Assembly (NCBI RefSeq): GCF_013131805.1
Contig: NZ_JABJRC010000003.1
Span: forward strand, 806,001-870,000
Reading direction: 5' to 3'
Length of the DNA: 64,000 nt
Source of the DNA: Kribbella sandramycini
GTDB lineage: Bacteria > Actinomycetota > Actinomycetes > Propionibacteriales > Kribbellaceae
This document shows, one piece after another, positions 22,886 through 30,395 of this stretch. The position numbers were made by a program, and so were the translations under genes. Position 1 is the stretch's first letter. Every line of letters starts with the position of its first letter. The notes beneath the pieces were generated by a model, which saw nothing but the letters and a program-made list of their open reading frames with translations, was not told the DNA's origin and did not search any database.

Positions 22886-24543
22886 GCGCCGAACACCTCC
22901 CGGACTGGCTACCGCCACTGACCGAACCGCCAGAAGACCCCTGGCAACCGGCCGAAGATCCCTGGCAGCCCGTCGCGCCCACACCGATCAGAACTCAGCA
23001 CACACCATTGCATCGCGATCCCACGGCCACCCCGGCGCGCACCGAGGGCGCGCCGGCGTGGGACGGCGAGCCGGTGCCGTTGAAGACCGATCGGCTGCTG
23101 CGACCGTTCCCGGTCGAGGTGTTCCCGACCTGGCTCGCCGACCACGTCACCGCCGTTGCCGAGGCGACACAGACACCGGTCGACCTGGCCGGGTCAGTCG
23201 CGCTCGCCTGCCTGTCCACGGCCGCCGGCGGGAAGGTCCTCGTGCAGGTCGACCGGTCGTGGCTGGAGCCAGCCAACCTGTACACGGTGACCGCGCTCCC
23301 GCCCGGGTCGCGCAAGTCGCCGGTGTTCCGTGCGCTCACCGGAGCACTCGCCGAAGCGCAGGAGGCGCTGCAGGCCGCGACGGCACCGCAGCGGACCGAG
23401 CTGGAGGTGACGGCCCGGATCGCTGCCGCCAGGGCAGAAGACCTGGCCAAGAAGGCCGAACGCGCCACCGCCAACATCCAAGAAGCGCTCGCGGACGCGA
23501 CGGCGGCCGCGAAGGAAGCCGCCGAAATCATCGTCCCGGCGCTGCCTCGGCTGACGACCGACGACGTCACCCCGGAGTCGTGCGTCTCGCTCATGGCGGC
23601 CCACGGCGGCCGGATCGCGGTGCTGTCGGCCGAAGGTGACGTGTTCGCCACCCTCACCGGCACCCGGTACGCCGCCGCGCCGAACCTGGGCGCGTTCCTC
23701 AAAGGCCACGCCGGCGACAAGATCGAGGTCGACCGCAAAGGCCGCGAGTACGAGTCGATCGACCGGCCCGCGCTCACCCTCGGAGTCACCACCCAACCCG
23801 GAACGCTGCAAGGCCTCGCAGCACAGCCCGGATTCCGGGACCGAGGCGTGCTCGCGCGGATCCTCTACAGCCTGCCCGTCAACACCGTTGGCCAACGCAA
23901 CAACGAAGCCGACGAAGTCTCTGAACCCGTCGAGACCGCCTATCGCGACGCCCTGCGCACCCTCGTCCTCCAACTCGCCGACCACGACAAACCACACCAC
24001 CTCACTCTGACCACCGACGCCCGCCGAACCCTGCTCGACTTCCAGAACTGGATCGAACCCCGACTCGACCCCCGCACCGGCCAACTCGCGCCCATCACCG
24101 ACTGGGCCTCCAAACTCGCCGGCACCGTCGTCCGCATCGCCGCCCTCCTCCACCTCGCTCACACCTTCACCACCGGCTACGCCACACCCATCACCGCCGA
24201 CACCATGCACGCCGCCGAACGCGTCGGCCGTTACTACCTCGACCACGCCCTGGCCGTCTTCGATCTCATGGGCGAGTCGAACCCGGCGTTGGACGACGCC
24301 CGCGAAGTCCTCGACTGGATCACCAAGTACTGCAACCGAACCGGCCGCAACGCCTTCACCCGACGAGATGCCCTCCGCTCCCTCCACGGCCGCGCCCGAT
24401 TCGCCACCGCAGCCCACCTCGAACCCGCTCTTGAGCTGCTCGAAGACCACGGCCACATCCGCCGCCCCGGGACCGACAAGCCTGGCAAGGGCCGCCCGCC
24501 GTCGACCTACGAAGTCCACCCCGCCGTCCTCCACCCACAGTGA
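22882..24543 (+). CDS. DUF3987/YfjI-like replication protein
   Basis: This 553-residue protein has a disordered N-terminus (about 1-55), then the DUF3987 core beginning FPVEVFPTWLADHVTAVAEA. A P-loop-like region follows in TALPPGSRKSPVFRALTG, then a long helical insert (residues 150-215) and the LSAEGDVFATLTG acidic motif. A C-terminal winged-helix-like part ends the protein. DUF3987 proteins often accompany Prim-Pol genes and probably act as helicase or origin-binding partners. The TGA stop is also the first base triplet of the TGACAAAAG repeat array, so the gene ends inside a likely replication or regulatory site. Confidence 0.8.
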   Translation: MSAEHLPDWLPPLTEPPEDPWQPAEDPWQPVAPTPIRTQHTPLHRDPTATPARTEGAPAWDGEPVPLKTDRLLRPFPVEVFPTWLADHVTAVAEATQTPVDLAGSVALACLSTAAGGKVLVQVDRSWLEPANLYTVTALPPGSRKSPVFRALTGALAEAQEALQAATAPQRTELEVTARIAAARAEDLAKKAERATANIQEALADATAAAKEAAEIIVPALPRLTTDDVTPESCVSLMAAHGGRIAVLSAEGDVFATLTGTRYAAAPNLGAFLKGHAGDKIEVDRKGREYESIDRPALTLGVTTQPGTLQGLAAQPGFRDRGVLARILYSLPVNTVGQRNNEADEVSEPVETAYRDALRTLVLQLADHDKPHHLTLTTDARRTLLDFQNWIEPRLDPRTGQLAPITDWASKLAGTVVRIAALLHLAHTFTTGYATPITADTMHAAERVGRYYLDHALAVFDLMGESNPALDDAREVLDWITKYCNRTGRNAFTRRDALRSLHGRARFATAAHLEPALELLEDHGHIRRPGTDKPGKGRPPSTYEVHPAVLHPQ

Positions 24544-24690
24544 CAAAAGTGACAAAAGTGCCCCAGCCCTGATTTTTGTCACTTTTGTCACTGTGCCTGG
24601 CCACCCGTGAAGACCACCCCCCGCAGTCCCCGCGAGGCAGTGACAAAAGTGACAAAAATCTGCCGTCCGGACTTCTGTCACTTTTGTCAC
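24541..24690. repeat. TGACAAAAG iterons arranged as two inverted pairs
   Basis: There are four blocks, each made of two tandem 9-bp units. Block 1 is 24541-24560 (TGACAAAAGTGACAAAAG). Block 2 is 24573-24592 in inverse orientation (TTTTTGTCACTTTTGTCACT). Block 3 is 24639-24658 in direct orientation. Block 4 is 24671-24690 in inverse orientation. Each pair is separated by only about 12 nt and can form a 19-20-bp hairpin. The AT-rich units are unlike surrounding sequence. Candidates are the replication origin, an excisionase-binding region or a double terminator ahead of xis/int. Confidence 0.85.
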
Positions 24691-24722
24691 CGTCGCTCGG
24701 CTCTCTGAAGGAGACCTCACCT

Positions 24723-24929
24723 GTGAGCACCACGACACCTATCAACAGCCGTGAGCGACTGACTGTCGCCGAAGTCTGCGCAGACCTTCGCGTAGCCCGC
24801 TCCACGTTCTACGAGTGGCGAGTGAAGGGCATCGGCCCGCGCTGCATCAAGCTGCCGAACGGCGAGCTTCGCGTACGCCGAACCGAACTAGAACTTTGGC
24901 TGGACAGCCGACAGGAGGAAGCAGCCTGA
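24723..24929 (+). CDS. xis: Excisionase (Xis), HTH_17 family
   Basis: This 68-residue protein from a GTG at 24723 has AAGGAG ten bases upstream. It has the MerR-like winged helix LTVAEVCADLRVARSTFYEW and the wing IKLPNGELRVRRTELELWLD. It is expected to bind near att sites and bias the integrase toward excision. Its stop shares a base with the integrase ATG (TGATG). The repeat array at 24541-24690 lies directly upstream and may contain its promoter or binding sites. Confidence 0.88.
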   Translation: MSTTTPINSRERLTVAEVCADLRVARSTFYEWRVKGIGPRCIKLPNGELRVRRTELELWLDSRQEEAA

Positions 24930-26305
24930 TGGAAACCACCTTCGACGTACGCATTTTCAAGAAATTCCAGATCTATGAGCGAGTCAACGGGAAGAGCACC
25001 TATCGGGTCCGGTGGACGGTCGCCGGCGAGACGCATGGTCTTTCCTTCACGAGTATCACGTTGGCGGAGGGGGAGCGGTCTCGACTGCTCAGCGCTGTTG
25101 GTCGCGGCGAAGCCTTCTACATCGATACGGGCCGCCCGATCTCCGAGGCGCGCGCAGCGGTGAGCAAAGTGACTTTCTACGGGTTCGCCTGCGAATACGT
25201 CGACATGAAGTGGCCGAACGCGGCGGCGAACACCCGGCGCAGTATCGCCGATGCGCTCATCACTGTCACTCCGGCTCTGTTGAAGGGCCGCAAGACAGGC
25301 GAGGAAGCAAAGGCGATGCGGAGAGCCCTACATAAATGGGCGTACAACACCGCGCACCGGGAGTCGGCACCGGAAGATGTTCAAGAGATTCTGAAGTGGG
25401 TTGACCGCAATAGTCGGCCGCTCGCTGATCTTGCGAAGAAGGACACGATCCGCGCTGCGCTCGATGCGGTAGGCAACAAGCTGGATGGGAAGCCCGCTTC
25501 GACGACTTACGCCGGACGGCGACGTGCTGTGTTGTGGAACCTGTGCGAATACGCGATCGAGCGTGGGTACCTCTCGAAGAACCCGATCACCACCGTCAAG
25601 CGAGTATCCAAGCCGACTCGACTTTCCGATGTTGTTGATCCGGCGACCGTGCCCAATCCACAGCAGGCGGAAGAGCTCTTGCTGGCCGTTGCGAAGCAGC
25701 CCGGGAGTGGTCCAAGAATGGCCGCGTTCTTTGGCAGCATGTACTACTCCGCTCTGCGTCCTGGCGAGGCTGCAGACCTGACGCGACCGAACCTTCATAT
25801 CCCCGAGGTAGGGCGCGGCAAGCTGTGGCTGACGGGATCGAACCCGTTTGCGGGTGGGGCTTGGACCGATACCGGTGAGGAGCACGACAAGCGGCAACTC
25901 AAGCATCGTGAGAGAGGCGCTGGCCGATGGGCACCTTGCCCGTCCAAGATGACCTCACTGTTCCACCGCCACTTGGAGGACTTCGGGGTTGATGCTCAGG
26001 GGCGCTTGTTCTGGGCCGAACGCGGGGGTGGCCCAGTGCCGGGGAAGACCTATCAAGAGATCTGGAGAGCGGCGCGCATCGCCGTGCTCGGTGAGGAGAC
26101 CGCGCGAACATCGAACCTGGCACGCCGGCCGTACGACCTCCGGCACGCCGCAGTGTCGACCTGGTTGGCGAGCGGGGTGGAACCGAAGCGCGTTGCCGAG
26201 TGGGCTGGGCAGTCGCTAGAAGTGTTGATGCGGATCTACGCGAAGTGTCTTGACGGGCTTGAGGAGCAGGCCCTCGACCGGATTGAGAGCAAACTTGGGG
26301 CCTGA
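24929..26305 (+). CDS. int: Site-specific tyrosine recombinase (AICE integrase)
   Basis: This 458-residue integrase has a SAM-like N-terminal arm (MKWPNAAANTRRSIADALIT), a core-binding helical domain and the catalytic domain. Visible catalytic residues are Arg277 in SALRPGEA, Arg405/His406 in RPYDLRHAAVS and the nucleophile Tyr437 in IYAK. At the usual first His position of HxLRH there is Tyr402. At the WAGH position there is Gln428 (EWAGQS), a departure from the usual His or Trp. AGGAGG precedes the ATG. It reads toward attR and should recombine the 63-bp tRNA-Ser core. Confidence 0.93.
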   Translation: METTFDVRIFKKFQIYERVNGKSTYRVRWTVAGETHGLSFTSITLAEGERSRLLSAVGRGEAFYIDTGRPISEARAAVSKVTFYGFACEYVDMKWPNAAANTRRSIADALITVTPALLKGRKTGEEAKAMRRALHKWAYNTAHRESAPEDVQEILKWVDRNSRPLADLAKKDTIRAALDAVGNKLDGKPASTTYAGRRRAVLWNLCEYAIERGYLSKNPITTVKRVSKPTRLSDVVDPATVPNPQQAEELLLAVAKQPGSGPRMAAFFGSMYYSALRPGEAADLTRPNLHIPEVGRGKLWLTGSNPFAGGAWTDTGEEHDKRQLKHRERGAGRWAPCPSKMTSLFHRHLEDFGVDAQGRLFWAERGGGPVPGKTYQEIWRAARIAVLGEETARTSNLARRPYDLRHAAVSTWLASGVEPKRVAEWAGQSLEVLMRIYAKCLDGLEEQALDRIESKLGA

Positions 26306-26429
26306 CGTGAGGTCCACGACCGACCGGCTCCCGGCCCAGAAGGGTCGGGAGCCGGCGGTGTTCCTGGCGTCTCACGCCAAATACGCGTCAAACCGCCGAC
26401 GATCGTCACACTCCGGGACTGCTCCCGCC

Positions 26430-26446
26430 CAGGTCAGAGCCACATT
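26430..26446 (+). repeat. 17-bp repeat next to attR, copy 2
   Basis: CAGGTCAGAGCCACATT is identical to 20105-20121. It ends 17 bp before the right att core begins, a position suited to an integrase arm-type or Xis site. Confidence 0.8.
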
Positions 26447-26463
26447 TGGCCTTGAGGTGCCTC

Positions 26464-26526
26464 CTGGTCTTGAAAACCGGTATGGCGGGTGACCGTCATC
26501 GTGGGTTCGAATCCCACGCCCTCCGC
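26464..26526 (+). repeat. attR, right 63-bp direct repeat (3' tRNA-Ser fragment)
   Basis: This is an exact copy of 12747-12809, containing the anticodon loop to the 3' end of the tRNA but lacking the 5' half. It is therefore not a functional tRNA. It marks the right boundary of the AICE. Confidence 0.95.
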
Positions 26527-26529
26527 AGT

Positions 26530-26561
26530 CGGCCCCTTCGCCCGGGTGGGTGAAGGGGCCG
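26530..26561. terminator. Hairpin that was originally the tRNA-Ser terminator
   Basis: CGGCCCCTTC (26530-26539) pairs perfectly with GAAGGGGCCG (26552-26561) around a 12-nt loop, immediately after attR. Before insertion it would have stood right behind the tRNA gene. Now it can end int transcription and that of the convergent SnoaL gene. Confidence 0.7.
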
Positions 26562-26580
26562 GTTCGGTTCGGTTTCGGGA

Positions 26581-27453
26581 TCAGGGGCCGGTGCGGGGGG
26601 TCATCATGTCGTTGCCGCTGAGGCTCTGGTCGCGGGGGACCTCGTACTGGTAGAGCTCCCAGTGCTCGACGATCTTGCCGTTGTCGACGCGGTAGACGTG
26701 CATGGCGATCACCGGGGTGGGGGTGATGTTGCGGAGGCGCGCGTGGACGACGACCTCGTCGCCTTCGGCCATGATCAGGCCGGGCTCGAAGGTGGCGTCC
26801 GGTGGGAGAGCGAGGATGGACTTGCGGAGCTGTACCAGGCCGCTGGGGGTGAGCGGGTCGTGCTGGGTGTACGGCTCCTTGTAGTAGCGGGGGATGATGC
26901 TGAGGTTGCGCTTGACCATGGTCTCGTTGAGGGCCGTGGCGACGATGCGTTCGTTGTCGTGGCGGTTCGGCTTGCTGGGCTTGCCCCGGGTGACCATCGG
27001 GTTCCCGTTGGCGGACTCCGAAGCGGGGACTTCGGTCATGACGACGTCCCACTGCTCGACGATCTTGCTGCGATCGAACCGGAAGACGTCCATCACGATC
27101 TGGGTGACCGCGCTCCGGCCGGTGACTCGGGACTGCAGCATCACGTAGTCGTCGTCCGCGATCATCTTGAAGACGTCGTAGCGCAGCTTGGGCTTCTGGC
27201 GGATGAACTGCTTGAGACCCGTTGCGCCGTTGGCGATATCGGGGCTGTGCTGGACGAGCGACTGCCGGAAGTACCGGTCGACGGCTTTGAGGTCGTGCCG
27301 GTTGAACAACTCGTGCACCACCGCCTTCGCCACCTGTTCGTTCCGGATCTCCTGCCAGGTCCGCGGGTTCGGCGCGTGGGACGCCGAGGCCACCGTCGGA
27401 GTCGCGGCCATCAGCACGGTGAGAGCTGCTGCGATGGTTGCTTTGAGCTTCAT
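26581..27453 (-). CDS. Secreted protein with two SnoaL/NTF2-like domains
   Basis: This 290-residue protein has a Sec signal peptide (MKLKATIAAALTVLMAATPT, cleavage likely after ASA near residue 25). Two SnoaL-type alpha+beta barrels follow: the first (about 38-150) with HDLKAVDRYFRQSLVQHSPD and FRFDRSKIVEQWDVV, the second (about 165-280) with LSIIPRYYKEPYTQHDPL and VYRVDNGKIVEHWELYQYEV. The IVE(Q/H)W ending is a family hallmark. SnoaL proteins act as cyclases, isomerases or binding proteins. A secreted double-domain version has no known substrate. It lies just outside the AICE. Confidence 0.85.
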   Translation of the reverse strand: MKLKATIAAALTVLMAATPTVASASHAPNPRTWQEIRNEQVAKAVVHELFNRHDLKAVDRYFRQSLVQHSPDIANGATGLKQFIRQKPKLRYDVFKMIADDDYVMLQSRVTGRSAVTQIVMDVFRFDRSKIVEQWDVVMTEVPASESANGNPMVTRGKPSKPNRHDNERIVATALNETMVKRNLSIIPRYYKEPYTQHDPLTPSGLVQLRKSILALPPDATFEPGLIMAEGDEVVVHARLRNITPTPVIAMHVYRVDNGKIVEHWELYQYEVPRDQSLSGNDMMTPRTGP

Positions 27454-27530
27454 ACCTCGACGCTAGGCGGGCTGGGCGCAGCTTCTGTCGTACCAGTTTC
27501 CCTAGGTCTGTGAGTCCTACAGTGGTGACC

Positions 27531-28310
27531 ATGATGCGCGGGCAGTCCTGGGCGGACTGCGATCCAGATGTCCGGGAGTACGTGGTCGACGCAGTAGAAG
27601 CGACCGGCCTGGCCACTGCGGGCGTCTACGTCCACGGCTCACTCGCGATGGGCTGCTACTACCGGGGCCGGAGTGATGTGGACCTGCTGGTGGTAGTGCC
27701 GGAGGCGTTGCCAGCCGCCGACCGAGGGCGCGCAGCGAGAGCCCTGGCCGAACGGGCCGCCGGCCGCCCGATGGTGGGCGATCTGGAGCTTTCGGTGCTG
27801 ACGACAGAGCAGGCGCGTACGGCGGTGCACCCACGCCCGTACGAGGTCCACTACTCGGAGGCGTGGACGGAGCGCATCCTGGCCGGAGCAGTCGACTACA
27901 ACGACGACGGAGCTGATCCGGACCTGTCCGCACACATCAGCGTCGTACGAGCGCGTGGCGCAACTCTGAGCGGTCCACCACCAGCTGAGCTGTTCGCGCC
28001 GGTGCCCCACGAGCACTACCTGTCCGCCGTACTCGACGACCTGCACGACATCTTCGACGGCGACGAGCTGTTCGAACTGCCCGAGTACGGCGTACTGAAC
28101 GCCTGCCGGACGCTAGAGCTCCTACAGAACGGCTCCGTCCTCAGCAAAGAGGAAGGCGCCCTCTGGGCACTCCAAAACCTCCCCCGAGCCCACCACCCCC
28201 TAATAACCCAAGCCCTAACCACCTACCGCGACGACACCCCACCCCACTGGAACCCCACAGCCCTCAACACCTTCCGCCACTTCGTCCTCGCAACCATCCC
28301 CCGCGGCTGA
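27531..28310 (+). CDS. Aminoglycoside nucleotidyltransferase-like protein (AadA/ANT fold)
   Basis: The protein has about 259 residues from ATG 27531. A GTG at 27510 in the same frame is an alternative. The nucleotidyltransferase motif is VYVHGSLAMGCYYRGRSDVD, followed by LLVVVPE, giving the GSxxxG...SDxD pattern with two metal-binding Asp. The C-terminal helical domain (DUF4111-like) contains YGVLNACRTLELLQNGSVLS and K145-like basic residues. Such enzymes adenylylate streptomycin or spectinomycin, but many actinobacterial homologues are not proven resistance factors. It is divergent from the secreted SnoaL protein. Its 3' end overlaps a GNAT pseudogene on the other strand. Confidence 0.8.
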   Translation: MMRGQSWADCDPDVREYVVDAVEATGLATAGVYVHGSLAMGCYYRGRSDVDLLVVVPEALPAADRGRAARALAERAAGRPMVGDLELSVLTTEQARTAVHPRPYEVHYSEAWTERILAGAVDYNDDGADPDLSAHISVVRARGATLSGPPPAELFAPVPHEHYLSAVLDDLHDIFDGDELFELPEYGVLNACRTLELLQNGSVLSKEEGALWALQNLPRAHHPLITQALTTYRDDTPPHWNPTALNTFRHFVLATIPRG

Positions 28311-28608
28311 GGCTGAAGCTCCGAGTAAGTGCCGGCGTGCCGAGGTAGGTCTCCAGACCCTGCTCGGCGGTTTCGGTCATGCCGAGGCCGACGAGGATGC
28401 GGATCGAGTGTTCGTTGGACTCTGCGGCCGCCGCGTCGATTGCCTCGAGCTGCAGCGTGGCGAAGCCGCAGTCCACTGCGAGGCGGGCGATGGCGCTACC
28501 GAGGCCCTGACCCCACCGGCTGGACGGACCGACGACGTACCCCAGCTCACGTCGCTCTGGCTCCGTCCCGTCCGACCACGTCAGTGCCCTGTACAGCGGC
28601 CAGCCGGA
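28264..28608 (-). pseudogene. 5'-truncated GNAT acetyltransferase remnant
   Basis: About 114 codons of an acetyltransferase C-terminal half are readable: LYRALTWSDGTEPERRELGY, VVGPSSRWGQGLGSAIARLA (acetyl-CoA loop RWGQGLGS), then LEAIDAAAAESNEHSIRILV. A TGA at 28611-28609 precedes it in frame and no N-terminal half or start is present. The first 62 bp overlap, in another frame, the 3' end of the GH16-like gene, whose last residues (LAAVQGTDVVGRDGARAT) are therefore probably read-through of the remnant. A deletion probably joined the two. Confidence 0.75.
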
Positions 28609-29431
28609 TCAGACTCGGCTGCGGGTCGTCGACGATCCAGCGTAGGGCGGCGGACGGTTGGTCGGCGTGCTCGGAGCCGCGGAGGTGGTCGATGGTGAAG
28701 GTTGGGGTTAGGTGGGTGTCGGCGCCGGTGGAGCGGTCGGGGAAGTCGAAGACGGCGAGCATTAGTTGGAGGGGGTAGGTGGGGGCGCCGGTGCAGCGGC
28801 GTACTTCGGTGCCGTCTACTGAGAAGACTGCTAGGCCGTCTGACCAGGTGACGGCGTAGGTGTGGAATTCGCTGATGTCGATGGGGAGGCGTACTGCTTC
28901 GAAGTCCTCGGTGGTGGAGGGGTCGCGGAAGCTGTGGAGGCCCATGCCGACGGCTGCGGAGGCGCCTGGGGCGACGGCGTCGCCGAATACCTCCATGATG
29001 CAGATTTCGGCGCAGTGGTCGGGCTGGTCCTCCAGGCCGATCATCCAGAGGGCGGCCATGGAGCGGGGGCTGAGGTTGGCGCGTGCGCGCAGCTCTACGC
29101 GTCCGCCGGCCGGAGTCCAGCCCCAGAAGGGCGGCTGCGCCTCGCGGACCAGCAGGCCGTCGCGGTACGGCTGCTGACCTACTGTGCTGCCGACCGGCCC
29201 GGAGTAGTTGCCGGACTGGATGCCTGACACCCGCAGGTCCGGTGTGTGGTCGCCCGCGCACCACAGGCCCTGACTCGGCGGAATGCTGAGCGTGAGGCAG
29301 GAGTCACCCAGCTCGTACGTCGCTGCGGTCGCGGCGCGTGAGCTCCAGTGCGGAAGGTAGTACGGCGACCAGACGGACAGATCGAGCGTGGCGTCGTCGA
29401 AGCCGTCGTCGAGCGTCATGCGGTCCATCAT
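28547..29431 (-). CDS. Glycoside hydrolase family 16-like protein with altered active site
   Basis: This 294-residue jelly-roll protein matches GH16-type sequences: DDATLDLSVWSPYYLPHWS near the start, WMIGLEDQPDHCAEICIMEV in the middle, and YAVTWSDGLAVFSVDGTEVR. The catalytic motif normally reads ExDxxE. Here it is Glu142-Ile-Cys144-Ile-Met-Glu147, so both Glu are kept but the assisting Asp is Cys. No signal peptide is seen. The final 20 or so residues come from a GNAT remnant. It may act on intracellular or released glucans, or may have lost hydrolytic activity. Confidence 0.75.
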   Translation of the reverse strand: MMDRMTLDDGFDDATLDLSVWSPYYLPHWSSRAATAATYELGDSCLTLSIPPSQGLWCAGDHTPDLRVSGIQSGNYSGPVGSTVGQQPYRDGLLVREAQPPFWGWTPAGGRVELRARANLSPRSMAALWMIGLEDQPDHCAEICIMEVFGDAVAPGASAAVGMGLHSFRDPSTTEDFEAVRLPIDISEFHTYAVTWSDGLAVFSVDGTEVRRCTGAPTYPLQLMLAVFDFPDRSTGADTHLTPTFTIDHLRGSEHADQPSAALRWIVDDPQPSLIRLAAVQGTDVVGRDGARAT

Positions 29432-29448
29432 CCGGGTTGTCGGCGTCG

Positions 29449-29475
29449 TGTCACATGATGGTGCCCCGATCCGTC
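29449..29475 (+). promoter_or_regulatory. Exact ECF41-type promoter ahead of the sigma factor gene
   Basis: TGTCACA (29449-29455), a 16-bp spacer and CGTC (29472-29475) agree fully with the ECF41 promoter consensus TGTCACA-N16-CGTC. It lies 44 bp before the GTG of the ECF41 sigma factor, indicating autoregulation. Confidence 0.85.
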
Positions 29476-29519
29476 AGGGACTGTGACCGAGCGGGCAGAT
29501 CTTTCGACAGGAGTGACCA

Positions 29520-30395
29520 GTGGACGAGCGGGACCTGTTGGCACAGGGGTTCGAGCAGCACCGGGACCACCTGCGCGGAGTGGCGTACCGGATGCTCGGC
29601 TCACGCGCTGAGGCCGAGGACGCCGTCCAGGAGGCCTGGCTGCGGCTCAACCGGTCAGATACGAGCGACGTCCTCAATCTGGCCGGCTGGCTGACCACTG
29701 TGGTGTCGCGGGTCTGTCTGGACATGCTGCGCACCCGCAAGTCGCGCCGCGAGGACGCACTGGACACCTTCGTCCCGGATCCGGTCTCGCTGCGCACAGT
29801 CGACCCCGAGGAGACCGCAGTCCAGGCCGATGCGGTCGGACTGGCGATGCTCGTCGTCCTGGAGACCCTCTCACCGGCAGAGCGGCTCGCCTTCGTCCTG
29901 CACGACATGTTCGGCCTCAGCTTCGACGAGATCGCCGAAATCGTCGGCAAATCCCCCGTAGCGGCCCGTCAGCTCGCCAGCCGCGCCCGCCGCCGCGTCC
30001 AAGGCGCACCGGCCGACCAAACCGACCCAGGCCGCCGCCGCGAGGTAGTCGAGGCCTTCATTGCCGCCTCCCGCAACGGCGACTTCGAGGGCCTCCTGCT
30101 CCTCCTCGACCCCGACGTCGTACTCCGAGCCGACGCCGGCCCCGACCAACACACCGGCCCCGCCGTCTCCAAACTCGTCCGCGGCGCCCTGGCCGTCGTC
30201 GAACAAGCCCTCACCTTCACCCGCCTGGCCCCCCACACCCACCTGGCCCTCATCGACGGCGCCCCCGGCACCATCACCCTCGTCAACGGCCGCCTCCAAG
30301 CCGTCTCCACCTTCACCATCACCAACAACCGAATCACCGAACTCAACATCCTCGCCGACCCCACCCGCCTATCCACCCTCACCCTCGAACCCTGA
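29520..30395 (+). CDS. ECF41-family RNA polymerase sigma factor (SigJ-like)
   Basis: This 291-residue sigma factor has region 2 (YRMLGSRAEAEDAVQEAWLR, WLTTVVSRVCLDMLRTRKSR) and the linker FVPDPV corresponding to the ECF41 WLPEPL motif. Region 4 (FGLSFDEIAEIVGKSPVAAR) and a C-terminal SnoaL-like domain (about 175-285) follow, with the latter tuning activity in place of an anti-sigma factor. The start is GTG 29520. Its usual partner (a carboxymuconolactone decarboxylase, oxidoreductase or epimerase) is not adjacent. The FAD oxidoreductase at 31168 is the nearest candidate. It ends overlapping the convergent kinase gene by 17 bp. Confidence 0.88.
   Translation: MDERDLLAQGFEQHRDHLRGVAYRMLGSRAEAEDAVQEAWLRLNRSDTSDVLNLAGWLTTVVSRVCLDMLRTRKSRREDALDTFVPDPVSLRTVDPEETAVQADAVGLAMLVVLETLSPAERLAFVLHDMFGLSFDEIAEIVGKSPVAARQLASRARRRVQGAPADQTDPGRRREVVEAFIAASRNGDFEGLLLLLDPDVVLRADAGPDQHTGPAVSKLVRGALAVVEQALTFTRLAPHTHLALIDGAPGTITLVNGRLQAVSTFTITNNRITELNILADPTRLSTLTLEP

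Larger units (their letters stand above)
12747..26526 (+). mobile_element. Actinomycete integrative and conjugative element (AICE), about 13.7 kb
   Basis: The element is bounded by perfect 63-bp att repeats in tRNA-Ser(UGA). It contains an integrase and excisionase at the right end, a replication module (primase-polymerase plus DUF3987), one FtsK/TraB-type translocase for double-stranded DNA transfer, small membrane proteins of Spd style, a cytosine methyltransferase and a GntR regulator at the left end. Gene order agrees with pSAM2-like AICEs, although the replication module is of the Prim-Pol kind and not RepSA. All core genes appear intact, so it could still be mobile. No antibiotic-resistance or metabolic cargo is seen. 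Confidence 0.93.

Noticed and set aside
24541..24690. A CRISPR array
   Set aside because: The repeats are 9-bp units in inverted orientation with no unique spacers of constant length and no cas genes nearby.
26464..26526. A second tRNA-Ser gene
   Set aside because: Only the 3' part from the anticodon stem onward is present. The acceptor 5' strand and D-arm are missing, so it is the attR repeat.
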